DNA from: CAYFWF01 sp964346815
GTDB taxonomy: Bacteria; Acidobacteriota; Aminicenantia; Aminicenantales; Aminicenantaceae
Assembly: GCA_964346815.1 (NCBI GenBank)
Contig: CAYFWF010000060.1
Coordinates: 124,001-188,000 of the forward strand
Direction: 5' to 3'
DNA length: 64,000 bases
A program made the position numbers and the translations under genes. Positions 26,713 through 36,700 of this stretch are shown here, in pieces (positions within the stretch are counted from its first letter, which is position 1; each line of letters starts with the position of its first letter). Below the pieces are notes generated by a model that did not search any database, was not told the DNA's origin, and was given only the letters and a program-made list of their open reading frames with translations.

Positions 26713-27942
26713 CTAGTTGGCGAAGTATCCCTGCCGGTGGGAGACCTTATACTGTTTTCTCTTTATTCTGACGGAGATCTCTCTGAATTTTCCGTTTTTT
26801 TCGTACTCCTGGGGAGAATAATAGAGAAGATAATAGTTTTCTGAGGCATCAATAGCTTTTTTGAATGAAGCCAAGACATTGGCTGAACTGTCTACAAATC
26901 CTCCGGTTGCCTCAGCCATCTCCCTGAAAGCACCGTATATATCTTCGGATCTTTCTTGAAAATACACTCCATGTATATGCTTAATCGGAGGCGTCAGAAA
27001 CAAAAAATGGATAGAAATTGATGAATCCGCAAATGCCTGTTTGACAAGATCCACATCGAATGAAATCTCTCTTTGTGACGCCTCAAAAAGGCGATTGAGC
27101 CCAAGGAGAATGTGAGGTTGATCCTGATACTGAGCAATATATTTATCCATAATGGATGGCTCTATTTGAGGAATGAACTCTCTCTGATAGATGAGAAAGA
27201 CATATTTTTGTCCATCTTCGTTCCTCAAAATTTCTGCAAAATCCAAGAGCTTCTGCTGATCCACTCGCCTGAGCATCTCCACCCTATCCAGAATAGTCTG
27301 ATATTTCATGAGCTGCTTTTCGAGCGGCATCCAATTATATGCGCCTGATACAAACTCATCCATTTGCTGCGAACTGGTGCTCAACCGGTCCAGGTCTGCG
27401 GCGGATAAAGATTTGGCAAGACCGATAAGCTCTTGGATCGCTCCCCTGTATTCTGCATTTCCTATCATCGCTTCCCTGCGCAAAAGCTCTTTAAGCTGAC
27501 CGGACATTTCCTGCCTGGTTTGATACTCTATGACCCTGTTGCGCATCCTGTAAGTTTCCATGGGAGTGACAACCATAAGATTATCCCCTGGCATTAAAAC
27601 ATATTCATGGAAGTAATCTATCGCCTCCCCTATTTTTGGCGTATATTCAGATATCTCGAAGAAAAGAAAAAATGTTCTGGATGTAGCAGGAGCAAATCTT
27701 GTCTTTTCTTCACTTCGCTCCACCGTTTTTTTCTTGACCAGATACACGGCCTCGATTTTTTGGGGAATTCCATCCTCGAAGATTTCAAAATCATCAATGG
27801 TCAGGTTCTCCACGAAACTTCCGTCCCGAAAAACTCTGACTGGAACTTCGATATTGATGACGGTAGATTCTTCCACTATCTGTTGGGGAAAGATGGTAAC
27901 TGTCAAAAGACTGCAGTACAGCACCAGGATCAAGCGGATCAT
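26713..27942 (-). CDS. VWFA-related domain exported protein (paralogue 3)
   Basis: A shorter relative (409 residues) of the genes at 850 and 2625. It has a signal peptide (LILVLYCSLLTVTIFPQQ), then STVINIEVPVRVFRDG, the 'LTIDDFEIFEDGIPQKI' block and the vWA strand FFLFFEISEYTPKIGEAID. Again no DxSxS metal motif is present. The central helical part and a C-terminal segment with NYYLLYYSPQEY match the others, but the C-terminal beta domain is missing. It sits between the activase gene and the S46 peptidase, with gaps of about 30 bp on both sides, so it is probably translated from the same message. Function is unknown. Confidence 0.78.
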   Translation of the reverse strand: MIRLILVLYCSLLTVTIFPQQIVEESTVINIEVPVRVFRDGSFVENLTIDDFEIFEDGIPQKIEAVYLVKKKTVERSEEKTRFAPATSRTFFLFFEISEYTPKIGEAIDYFHEYVLMPGDNLMVVTPMETYRMRNRVIEYQTRQEMSGQLKELLRREAMIGNAEYRGAIQELIGLAKSLSAADLDRLSTSSQQMDEFVSGAYNWMPLEKQLMKYQTILDRVEMLRRVDQQKLLDFAEILRNEDGQKYVFLIYQREFIPQIEPSIMDKYIAQYQDQPHILLGLNRLFEASQREISFDVDLVKQAFADSSISIHFLFLTPPIKHIHGVYFQERSEDIYGAFREMAEATGGFVDSSANVLASFKKAIDASENYYLLYYSPQEYEKNGKFREISVRIKRKQYKVSHRQGYFAN

Positions 27943-27974
27943 TCCAACCTCTCTCTTGAATCAATAGCACAGAT

Positions 27975-30035
27975 TCAAGATGAAGTCAAAGAACGATTAA
28001 ATGATAATTCGCTTTTATGCTTTTCTCGTCTTCTCTTTCCAGCGTACTTTTTTACCTGATAGACAAAGGCTTCCAATTTAGTATTTACCGAAGGAATATC
28101 TGCTCCACTAAAGACCAGAGTAGGTATGGGGATGTTGCCGAAATCCTTTTTTATTTGAGTCGAGATCGCTTCCGAGATAGTACCTAGCATACAGTTCATA
28201 CAGATGACATTGACGATGCCATGGGCGCCCCGTTTGGCATAATCCACCATTTTGGCGATATTTAAAAGCAAAATCCTGTTGTTCTCTGGATTGATGTAAG
28301 GCCGGGAAAATTCCAGAATACTTCTGTAGCTGGGTTCAGAGAGCCTGGCCAGGGCCTTTTTGACTCCTTTTTTTATCTTCCAGGTTTCAATATCCTTCCT
28401 GATGTTCAGAATTTCCATGGCAGCGCATTCATGGTATTTTTTCTGCCTCAATTTGCGAGCGATGGATCTTCTCATCGTGAAATCGACATCATCCACGAGG
28501 AAAGGCGCAGGCCACACTTCACACCCCAGTTTCTCCAGTCTATGAAAGAGATCACGGTTGGCCACTGGATGCTGTCTTGTATAAATATCCCCGGCAATTC
28601 CTACTATCGGTCTCCAATGTCTTTTCACTTCGATCGCATTCAGCCTCTCCACACAGCTTTTCCACGCCGTTTCGAAGGATCCGTTGACAAGACTTTTCTC
28701 GATATCCCTAAGGTTCGTCTCGTGGACTCCATCTGTTTGTCCTTGCTGGACTTCATAGGGCCTCTTCTCACAAGCTGCCTTGACGAGCAAATCCACGGCT
28801 ACGAGCCCTCTCCACAACAATTTGAGTCCCGAAATACCCAGTATCTTGGAAAGGGAATCAGCAGGAGAAGCTGAGACTTCAAGAGAATCGATCCCTATAT
28901 CTTCCAAGAGATAATTCATCCCTTCCCCGTATTGGGCTAAGAGACAGGTACTCTTTGTGCCAGGAAAATAATAGACCTCGTTTCCTTTTCGCTCTGCCCG
29001 GGCAAACTTGACCAAGTCGCCAGCAAGGATGGAATAAGCATGACATTCCTTACCAGAGCTGTAATGCTCGCCCAAACTGAGTGATCGAGCATCGGGCTTC
29101 GGAAGAACCTCGGCCTCGATCCCGATTCCTTTCATGGCTCCGGAAAAAGCGAAGACGTGATCGGCAAAATAAGGAAGGACAAATTTGCGTTTCCTGTATC
29201 CCTCGAGTTCGATATCCTTTTGACTCCAATTCCTGGCCGCGGAGATATGGCTTTTTTTCAGCGGGGTCTGCATCACACTTATCTCATCGCAGAACGCCTC
29301 GAGCCGAGTGATCAATCCAGCCTCACCTCTATGTTCATCGAATTCAAGAACCAGATGAGGCTTATCTCCCAGTATTTTTGAAAGATGCTTCAGAGTGAAA
29401 GCGTCGGGGCCACACCCAAAATTGGATACAATAATGGGAAAGATGTTCTCCTTTTTCCTGCACCATACAGAGGTTTTGATAATCTGCTGATTATAGCGCC
29501 ACGGAGGCATGCCGGGCCAATGGGAACAGTCAGGTCCTTCAGGATGAATGAAATCCATCGGGAGAGAGACGACTTTGAGCTTTTGAAGATGTCTGCCCAG
29601 GTTGAGATTCAAAAAAGCATCGTGAATGTTGTAGGGTTTTCCAAGAATGATCCACATATTCCGCGGATCACTTTCGTATGCTTCGAAAATTTCCTTTCCT
29701 CTGCATTTCAACTTCCTCGAAAATTCTTTTTGGGCGGATAGCGCCTGATAGAAAGCCTCACTGAATGCATCCTTTTTTATCCCCAAAATCTTCTTCACCG
29801 AAGACATGCTCTCGTTAAAACCATCAGCTCCGGAATTCAAACTCACACACGAGAGCAACAGTTTTGAATCGAATGCCGATTTAAGCATGTATGGGACATG
29901 TTCACAATAAGGACAGAGATAATGACATACCTCAGGATTCTTAGGAGTGTCTATTACCGAAGGGAAAAAATGGCATCCACCTCTTTTTTTTCGAACCATT
30001 GGACATGTCCAAAAGCAACTTTTATGGGAAGGCAT
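27975..30035 (-). CDS. CoA-dehydratase activase, C-terminal (DUF2229) part; fragment of a split gene
   Basis: This is the third piece of a single large gene. From about codon 23 (FFPSVIDTPKNPEV, then Cys-rich HYLCPYCEHVPY) it follows on from the end of the 29954-31156 frame; the first 22 codons are read out of frame across the overlap. The piece holds the DUF2229 region of acyl-CoA dehydratase activase-related proteins: EFDEHRGEAGLITRLEAF, GKECHAYSILAGDLVKF, and the C-terminal NVICMNCMLGTISEA with paired Cys. The family binds ATP and an iron-sulfur cluster and is related to activators of 2-hydroxyacyl-CoA dehydratase. A single missing T in a T6 run (A6 on the given strand at 29965-29970) explains the break. 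Confidence 0.8.
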   Translation of the reverse strand: MPSHKSCFWTCPMVRKKRGGCHFFPSVIDTPKNPEVCHYLCPYCEHVPYMLKSAFDSKLLLSCVSLNSGADGFNESMSSVKKILGIKKDAFSEAFYQALSAQKEFSRKLKCRGKEIFEAYESDPRNMWIILGKPYNIHDAFLNLNLGRHLQKLKVVSLPMDFIHPEGPDCSHWPGMPPWRYNQQIIKTSVWCRKKENIFPIIVSNFGCGPDAFTLKHLSKILGDKPHLVLEFDEHRGEAGLITRLEAFCDEISVMQTPLKKSHISAARNWSQKDIELEGYRKRKFVLPYFADHVFAFSGAMKGIGIEAEVLPKPDARSLSLGEHYSSGKECHAYSILAGDLVKFARAERKGNEVYYFPGTKSTCLLAQYGEGMNYLLEDIGIDSLEVSASPADSLSKILGISGLKLLWRGLVAVDLLVKAACEKRPYEVQQGQTDGVHETNLRDIEKSLVNGSFETAWKSCVERLNAIEVKRHWRPIVGIAGDIYTRQHPVANRDLFHRLEKLGCEVWPAPFLVDDVDFTMRRSIARKLRQKKYHECAAMEILNIRKDIETWKIKKGVKKALARLSEPSYRSILEFSRPYINPENNRILLLNIAKMVDYAKRGAHGIVNVICMNCMLGTISEAISTQIKKDFGNIPIPTLVFSGADIPSVNTKLEAFVYQVKKYAGKRRREKHKSELSFNRSLTSS

Positions 30036-31156
30036 GTCTCCGCAGGAAGCTTTTTTAGCCCCATTTCAAGGATTTCCATGTTGGTGTTGGGAGAGAGACA
30101 GACCTCACATCCTAATAGATTGAAAAAGGTGGACCAGAAAGGCAGGTATTCGTAAAGAAACGATGTCTTGGGCAGAGCTATCCGAAGGATTGAAGAGGAG
30201 GGATTTTTCATGTACGTTGCCAATAAAGCTTCTCTTTCCTTGAATAGATCCGGAACCGGTTGATCCTCCACCTTTGAATTGTCGGCAGCCTCTCTGGGAG
30301 ATGACAATTCCTGCTGGGATGAATACCTTTCGCAGGTGTCTCCAAAGTAGATATTTTTTCCGTCCAAATTTATCCGATTGACCTGACAACGATTGGCACA
30401 CTGGCTGCACTGAAAACTTTTAACCGAATAGGATTGCCTGATTCTCTTCTCGATCCATCCCGTCAGGGATATGACTCTTTCCCGTTTTTCAACCACACCT
30501 TTCGCAATCAAGGCAGCTCCGATAGCACCCGATATTCGATTATGAGGATGAACACGAACCGGTCTATTCAACAGAATCGAAAAGGCCCTGACCACAGAAG
30601 AATTAGAGGCCACACCTCCTTGAAAAACGATGTTTTTTCCTATGGATCGATTTGCGACCACTTTTTCCAGATAGTTTTGAGCGATCGAGTAAGCTAATCC
30701 TGAACTTATATCTGGGACGGATACGCCTTGACTGAGAGCGTTCATCAATTCCGTATCCATGAACACAGTGCATTGACTGCCTAGATCACGAGGACTTTGG
30801 GAGCATGCCGCAAGAGAAGAAAATTCATTCTCGATGTCGATGCCTAGATGGGCAGCCTGCTCCTCAAGAAAAGACCCAGTACCAGCCGCACAGATTTTAT
30901 TCATGGCGAAATCATGAATCCGCCCGTTCTTCACCCTGATAAATTTTGAATCTTGGCCCCCTATTTCGAAGATCGTATCGACATCAGGAAAATAATGTTT
31001 TGTTCCCACAAGCTGACAGGTAATTTCATTGCGGATTGCATCTGCTTCGAGAAACTTCCCAGACAGATATCTTCCACTCCCCGTTGCCCCGACTCCGAGT
31101 ATATCTATCTTCCCTTTGCATCTTTTTAAAATCAGATCATAAGCTTCCTTGAGCAC
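29954..31156 (-). CDS. CoA-dehydratase activase, second BadF/BcrA-type ATPase domain; fragment
   Basis: The middle piece of the split gene. It contains an ASKHA (actin/hexokinase-like) ATPase domain: ILGVGATGSGRYLSGK, EIGGQDSKFIRVKNG (phosphate-binding), MNKICAAGTGSFLEEQA and GSQCTVFMDTELM, whose two Cys bind the bridging [4Fe-4S] cluster in activators such as HgdC. The C-terminal third enters the DUF2229 region (PETCLPIK-like block reading LPAETCLPIKVAFGH) and stops at a single-base shift. Its GTG start at 31156 is only a codon within the longer gene: the frame reads RPLD directly upstream, which completes the expected TRGRPLDVL of the family. Confidence 0.8.
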   Translation of the reverse strand: MLKEAYDLILKRCKGKIDILGVGATGSGRYLSGKFLEADAIRNEITCQLVGTKHYFPDVDTIFEIGGQDSKFIRVKNGRIHDFAMNKICAAGTGSFLEEQAAHLGIDIENEFSSLAACSQSPRDLGSQCTVFMDTELMNALSQGVSVPDISSGLAYSIAQNYLEKVVANRSIGKNIVFQGGVASNSSVVRAFSILLNRPVRVHPHNRISGAIGAALIAKGVVEKRERVISLTGWIEKRIRQSYSVKSFQCSQCANRCQVNRINLDGKNIYFGDTCERYSSQQELSSPREAADNSKVEDQPVPDLFKEREALLATYMKNPSSSILRIALPKTSFLYEYLPFWSTFFNLLGCEVCLSPNTNMEILEMGLKKLPAETCLPIKVAFGHVQWFEKKEVDAIFSLR

Positions 31157-31158
31157 AT

Positions 31159-32208
31159 CTAAAGGCCGCCTCTTGTCGGCAAATAAATTCCGGCAACGGG
31201 CTTTCCTTCAGGATTCACAAACGCCAGGTTCGTGCTTACAGATCCTACGTCCACACCAAGATAGCCCTTGAACACCTCTCTTTCAGATGGAGAAGGTTCG
31301 CCTTTGCCGGTTTCCTTGAGGAAACCAAGGGGAAGGAGTGTGCTCTTTTTGCCCAATCTTTTGAGCCTCAGAATTTTTAGCAGAGCTTCAGCGTCGGAGA
31401 TAAAGAACTCCTTGCCATGTCTCAGAGCGTATTCCACAGCTCCCAATGCACCGGTGAAAAAAGGCTCTCCAGAAACGATAAAATTCTTATCGGCAATCTT
31501 CAGGACTTCTTTAAAGGCTCGGATAAGCCCCTCGTTTTGAGCACCTCCTCCGGCAAAGAATATCGGCGGGAGGCATTCTCTGCCTCTAAGAATGGTGGCC
31601 GCAAAATTTCGTGCCAGAGCAAGGCAAACTCCATAAGCGATCTCTTCGATTGGAGTCCCCTTCTGCTGGAGGTGAATCATATCCGTTTTGGCAAAGACAC
31701 TGCAGCGTCCGGCAACCGCCGCTCCATGAGCAGCCCTTACGGCAAGATCTGAGAATTCCTTTATACCGACCTTCAGTCTAATGGCTTGTTGTTCCAAAAA
31801 GGCTCCAGAACCCGCCGCACATCTTTCGTTCAGGGAAAAATCGATGATTTCAGAACCAATTTCTGATAAGGAGTGATTGCCGAGACGAAGCCACTTCGAT
31901 GACTGAGCTCCTACCTCGATGACAGATTTCGTCTCCGGATGCTCAAGGGAGCTTCCTAAAGCAAGACAGACAACCTCGTTGAATGAGGAAATCTCCTCAG
32001 GGAAATCAAATATATCTCTGCCGCAGCCAGTTACACCCATTTTGAGAGTGACGGCTCTTCTGTCTCTAAATAACTTTCTGATCAGATATCTGACGACGCC
32101 AGCCGGGTTCCCCTTATTTTTAAAAATTGCAGTACCGAACAGGCGGAAAGAGTCATCCAGAAGAACTGCTTTGCTATTGACCGACCCAATATCAAGTCCT
32201 AAAACCAT
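31159..32208 (-). CDS. CoA-dehydratase activase, first BadF/BcrA-type ATPase domain; fragment
   Basis: The N-terminal piece of the split gene, 349 residues. The ATPase signature VLGLDIGSVNSKAVLL begins the protein; GVTGCGRDIF, EVGAQSSKWLRLG, NERCAAGSGAFLEQQA and GRCSVFAKTDMI carry the nucleotide and cluster residues; FFAGGGAQNEGL is the adenosine motif. A second domain opens with YLGVDVGSVSTNLAFV and breaks at YLPTRGGL, where the family reads TRGRPLDVL. AGGA precedes the ATG at 32208; the upstream TTG at 32214 is less likely. Together with the next two frames the intact protein would be about 1,410 residues, the usual length of this family. Confidence 0.82.
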   Translation of the reverse strand: MVLGLDIGSVNSKAVLLDDSFRLFGTAIFKNKGNPAGVVRYLIRKLFRDRRAVTLKMGVTGCGRDIFDFPEEISSFNEVVCLALGSSLEHPETKSVIEVGAQSSKWLRLGNHSLSEIGSEIIDFSLNERCAAGSGAFLEQQAIRLKVGIKEFSDLAVRAAHGAAVAGRCSVFAKTDMIHLQQKGTPIEEIAYGVCLALARNFAATILRGRECLPPIFFAGGGAQNEGLIRAFKEVLKIADKNFIVSGEPFFTGALGAVEYALRHGKEFFISDAEALLKILRLKRLGKKSTLLPLGFLKETGKGEPSPSEREVFKGYLGVDVGSVSTNLAFVNPEGKPVAGIYLPTRGGL

Positions 32209-32273
32209 GGCCAATCCTGCAGGATAACTTCATCTCGTTCTTGTGACAAGAGCATAAATCCCCTCCATGAATC

Positions 32274-32303
32274 AAATTATTTCAACGGTGGTGCAAAAGT
32301 CAA
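32274..32303 (-). promoter_or_regulatory. sigma70-like promoter of the activase/VWFA/S46 run
   Basis: Minus strand TTGACT (complement of 32298-32303), an 18-base spacer and TAATTT (complement of 32274-32279), about 65 bp before the activase ATG. The gene run from 32208 to 24519 has only short gaps, so one message may cover all of it. Confidence 0.45.
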
Positions 32304-32362
32304 GGACCGTAACGAAAATCCATTTCTTTTTCGAAAGTGGAGTAAATCCGGCCTCTTTTCAC

Positions 32363-32390
32363 TTGACGGAATCGTGATTGACGTTATATC
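32363..32390 (+). promoter_or_regulatory. sigma70-like promoter of the MaoC/UPF0316 unit
   Basis: TTGACG at 32363-32368, a 16-base spacer and TATATC at 32385-32390. It overlaps the longest possible MaoC reading frame (from 32378), which supports the downstream ATG at 32459 as the true start. Confidence 0.55.
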
Positions 32391-32458
32391 TTACCCTTTC
32401 GACATCTATTTTGAATCTTAAAGCTCTAGGGAAAAATGCAAGAGTATTGAGGTGTTAC

Positions 32459-32917
32459 ATGAATGAAGCACTTACTCAGAAAAAGCTGCAAGAGTATGTA
32501 GGAAAAGAGATCGGGCTATCAGATTGGATGGAAATCACACAGGAAAGGGTCAATGCCTTTGCCGAATGCACCGAGGATAGACAGTGGATCCACATCGATA
32601 CACTCAAGGCCAAACATGGCCCTTACGGATCGACGATCGCCCATGGATTCTTGATCCTCTCTCTTCTGGTCCATCTTACATCTCGAATCAAGCTTTTTCA
32701 GAAAGGTATCCGAATGATGACAAACATCGGATTGAATCGTGTCAGGTTTTCGAATCCGGTGCTGGTCGGGTCTCGCATAAGGAATCGGGCTGTTCTCAAA
32801 GATGCAATTGATAAAGGAAACGGAAAAATCCTCATAACGGTGGAGAATACCATCGAGACAGAAGGAAGTGAAAAACCGGCTATGGTTGCGGAAGTCTTGG
32901 CCCTCCTCTTGATTTGA
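32459..32917 (+). CDS. MaoC-like (R)-enoyl-CoA hydratase
   Basis: A 152-residue single hotdog-fold protein. The hydratase-2 motif is plain: AECTEDRQWIHIDT followed by GPYGSTIAHGFLILSLL, giving the catalytic Asp and His and the conserved Gly-Ser. Members hydrate trans-2-enoyl-CoA to (R)-3-hydroxyacyl-CoA; the NodN-like branch may serve lipid modification. GAGGTG lies four bases before the ATG. It is 22 bp upstream of the UPF0316 gene and divergent from the activase, another acyl-CoA dehydration gene. Confidence 0.88.
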   Translation: MNEALTQKKLQEYVGKEIGLSDWMEITQERVNAFAECTEDRQWIHIDTLKAKHGPYGSTIAHGFLILSLLVHLTSRIKLFQKGIRMMTNIGLNRVRFSNPVLVGSRIRNRAVLKDAIDKGNGKILITVENTIETEGSEKPAMVAEVLALLLI

Positions 32918-32939
32918 AAACAATTAGGGAGCTATTCCA

Positions 32940-33545
32940 TTGAACTTCGCTTCGATCTTCGGTCAGGACATATTCATATGGGTGATTCTTCCCCTTCTCA
33001 TCTTTTCTGCCAGGATCCTGGATGTCTCGCTCGGTACCCTGCGCATCGTTTTCGTCTCAAGGGGGCTGAAATATCTGGCACCTGTGGTGGGATTTTTCGA
33101 AGTCATCATATGGTTGGTCGCCATCAGGGCCGTGATGCAGAATTTGAATAATGTCGTCTGCACGATCGCTTATGGAGGGGGATTTGCTGCGGGGACATAC
33201 ATAGGGCTTATCATCGAAAGAAAATTGGCCATCGGCAAGGCATTGATCCGGATCATCACCCAAAAGGATGCGACAGAATTGATAAGCCTTCTCAGGTCAA
33301 AGGGATTCGGCGTCACAAATATGGATGCCGAGGGAAAGGACGGAAAAGTCCATGTTATTTATTCCATTATCAGGCGACAAGATTTTAAAAATATTACAGA
33401 TATTATCCAGAAGTTAAATCCGAGGGCATTTTATACACTGGAAGACGTGCAGTATGTCAGCGAAGGCGTTTTCCCTTTTAACGAACCACACCATTGGAGA
33501 AAGCCACTTCTCGGCCCTTTTAGATTCTGGAGGAAGGGAAAATAG
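32940..33545 (+). CDS. UPF0316/DUF2179-type membrane protein
   Basis: A 201-residue protein with three membrane helices at the N-terminus (about 12-32, 42-62 and 70-88; SLGTLRIVFVSRGLKYLAP connects the first two) and a soluble C-terminal domain (LIRIITQKDATELISLLRSKGFGV, VHVIYSIIRRQDFKNITDII in part) of the DUF2179 type, a small alpha/beta domain also seen at the end of YitT-like proteins. Function is unknown; ligand sensing is often suggested. The start is TTG with GGGAG upstream. Confidence 0.85.
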   Translation: MNFASIFGQDIFIWVILPLLIFSARILDVSLGTLRIVFVSRGLKYLAPVVGFFEVIIWLVAIRAVMQNLNNVVCTIAYGGGFAAGTYIGLIIERKLAIGKALIRIITQKDATELISLLRSKGFGVTNMDAEGKDGKVHVIYSIIRRQDFKNITDIIQKLNPRAFYTLEDVQYVSEGVFPFNEPHHWRKPLLGPFRFWRKGK

Positions 33546-33546
33546 C

Positions 33547-33594
33547 TTGGTGGGCCTTATCTCGACTCACAATTCCTTATAGACAAGGCACCAA
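33547..33594 (+). terminator. stem-loop after the UPF0316 gene
   Basis: Arms 33547-33558 (ttggtgggcctt) and 33585-33594 (aaggcaccaa) pair with a two-base bulge, starting right after the stop codon. No T run follows, so it may be a weak or Rho-assisted terminator, or an mRNA-stabilising hairpin. Confidence 0.3.
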
Positions 33595-33760
33595 AGAGAT
33601 ATCCTTCAAGGATGATTTAATCCGAGTTATTGGTAAACATGAGCATTCTGGATCTATCACACGACAAATAAAGACAGAGTATGTGAAATCGGGGGACATG
33701 GGATGTATGATTGATTCAGGAATGCCTGGATTATTTGAGAATAATCAAACACAATAACTG

Positions 33761-36700
33761 TTGACCGTGAAAAAGAAACTGAAAAAAGCTCTCATCATCC
33801 TCGGCAGTATCATTCTTATTCTCATCTTGGTACTGATTACTGCGGTCCTTCTTTTTTTCTATCAGAAACCACTTATCAAAGGACTCCTGGAAAAACAGCT
33901 CATAAAAAGGACAGGAATCCAAGTGACGATCGGGGCGTTGGATTATGAATTGTTTCCCTTAAGGATCGAAGCAGACTCGATAAAATTTATAATAAATACC
34001 GGGGAATCGCAAGTCGATGTTTCAATGGAAAAGCTCATATTAAGAGGAGACATCCACCGGATCTTAAAAAAACAGACTCCTTATTTCGATTCTGCCGAAG
34101 GTTTCAGTGCCCGGATTCGCGCCGCTGTCCAAAAAGCGAGAAAAAAAGTTGCGATCGAGGACTTGATGAAAGATTTTACTTCCAGCTTGACTTACGTCCG
34201 CCGGATAAGTCTAAAAAATTCTTTCCTCCACATCGCGTTTGCCAATCGAAAAATAATCCTTCAAAATATGGACTTTGCTCTCGCTCCTTCTACAGGAAAT
34301 GAATCCTTAGACTATGAACTCATTAGCAGCAATACAGAATTCTTCATCCCAACTTCCAAAATTGGATTTCGAACCATGGTCCGAGGAACTGGAACTTTAT
34401 CTCTCGGAGAATCACCCCGTGTAAAAGGACGATTTTTCTTTAAAGACAATCTTCTTGCATACCCTGGAAAGGAGGCCTCATTCGAGGAGGTCGATCTGTT
34501 TTTCAGCGGTGAATTTCGAGGTGAAGAAAATTCTCTCGTCTTTCCCGATTTAGATATCGACGTTCCTTCTTCTGTGCACCTTGCCTGTCCTCTAACTGTC
34601 ACCCTCCAAGATGATACAGCATTCTATTATTATCCAAGAATCCAAATCGATGACTTGAAATATGTTTTTTCTTTTATCAAGGAATATATCCCTTCCCCTT
34701 TCGACGGCGTCGAAATGCAGGGCAGTGCTTCATTTGAGGGAGAGGGCTGCATCCTTCCAAAACAGGCAGAGGAAAGGGTGAGCATCAGCGGCACAGTTCA
34801 CATACATCCGACCCGTGTCAGGTACAAAACGTCTCGATTTTCTCTCGGCAGCACCCTATCAGGAAGCGTTAAAGTCAAGAATTTTCCAAAAAACAGAGAC
34901 TTGACTGGCAAATTGACAAGTTATGATGGTTCGTATTCAAATGGTCATCTCCAGCTGAGTGGATTCAGTCTCAAACTGCCGATAGACTTTTCTAGCAAAA
35001 CTCACACATTCGACCTTTCCCCCTTGAATGCCCGATTCAAGGCTCTAACCTTTTGCTTCAAGGACAGCCCGATCGAGATTAATGAAGGCGTTTTTCAGGG
35101 AAGCGGTTTGCTCGATCTTCAAAAAAATCGCTTTACTCTCATGCGGGCAAGAATACAATTCCCGTCGTTCCCCACTTTTCATATCTCCGCCCGTGCAGAC
35201 CTCGATGCTCAGGGTTCGAAATCTCTATCTCTGCAAGCTTCAGACATAAGTCTGCCAACTCTTCTGGCATTCCTATCTCCTCTAATCCCGAGAAAAGTCG
35301 AGGATTGGGAACCTGAGGGGAGGTTGAACTTTCAAATCGAAGCCCGAAACTCATTTCCAAAAAAAGATGAAGTCTGGGATGTCGAGGCTAGACTGGAGAC
35401 CTTTGGAATTCGATTCCATGATCCCTCTTTCTCAATAGCCGGAGAGTCTCTCCGACCGAAACTGACCTTCAAAGGGGTGCTCAGTCACCCTCTGACAAAC
35501 ATCCCGTTTTCTGCAGCATTCGAACTTACTCATGGAGATTCTCTTTGGAGAGATTATTATATCGACTGGAACAAAATGCCTCTCCGAGGCAAGATCAGCG
35601 GACGGCTTCAAATTCCCGAGAGGAAGCTGATGGAACTTTCCGCCGAGGCATCCATTCCTAGTTTTGGCAAGTTGACTGCAAAAGGCTGTCTTGAGACTGA
35701 AGAATCACATGGGATGGATTTTTCCATCACTGCGTCAGAGTTGCAGCTCGCTTCCCTGTACTCCTTTTATCGACATAGAGACACCAACGAACAGGCTCCC
35801 GTGGATATCACAGGCGAAGCAAGGGGTTCGATCGACGTCAAAACCAGCGAAAATGATTTCTCAGTCAGCGGTTCGCTTAAGATAAGCAACGCATCGATTA
35901 CCACAAAAGACAGAAATTTTTCCATAAAACAGATAGAGGCCGCTCTCCCTTTGAACTTCAGAAGAGACAGAAATCTTAAAGAGACCGGTGCTGTCCTTCC
36001 TGAAATTGGATTCCTATCGCTCGAAGACATCCATACGCCCTTTCTAGATGTTTTCTCTTTGAGACTCGATGTCTCATCTCATCAAAACAGATACACCATT
36101 GAACCATTTGAAATGGAGATATTTGGAAAAAAAGCATCTATCGGAAAGACTTCCATCGATCTGAGCCCTGAGGAGGTAAGCATTGAGAGTCGGACCTCTT
36201 TGTTTTGGAAGGATGTGGAACTTACGGAACTTCCCTTTGAATCAAATCAGTTCCAACTGAAGGGAAGATTCTCTGTCAATCTTCCTGAGATCAGTATTCT
36301 GGCCAACCGCATTACAACGGCCGGACAGAGTGAAATGGAAGTTTTTGGTGGGGAGATTTCTATCTTGAACCTGCAGATAGAAAAGCCTTTCTCCAAAAAT
36401 CGAGCCTTTTCCTTTGATGCACGATTCAGGGATATAAACCTTGAGAAGGTAACCGATTTGATTCCTTTCGGACGGGTGACAGGAATCATAGATGGAGAAA
36501 TCGATGATTTGATTTTCGCACACGGACAGCCTGAGCATTTTAATCTCGCTTTAGAATCAAAGAAGAGAAAAGGAGTTCCTCAAAAAATCAGTCTTACGGC
36601 CGCAAACGACCTCGCCGTTCTGGGTACGGGAGAGAAAACATCCTTTTCTCCGAACTCGGGCTGGACGCGGATCATAAACAGTTTCAATTATAAAAAAATC

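Noticed and set aside
29965..29970. Programmed -1 frameshift as the explanation of the activase break
   Set aside because: The T6 run could slip and restore the protein, but a second, non-slippery break at about 31165 needs the same kind of repair, so base loss is simpler.
32378..32458. N-terminal extension of the MaoC gene
   Set aside because: It overlaps the promoter at 32363-32390 and the residues do not match the family; the ATG at 32459 has a ribosome site.
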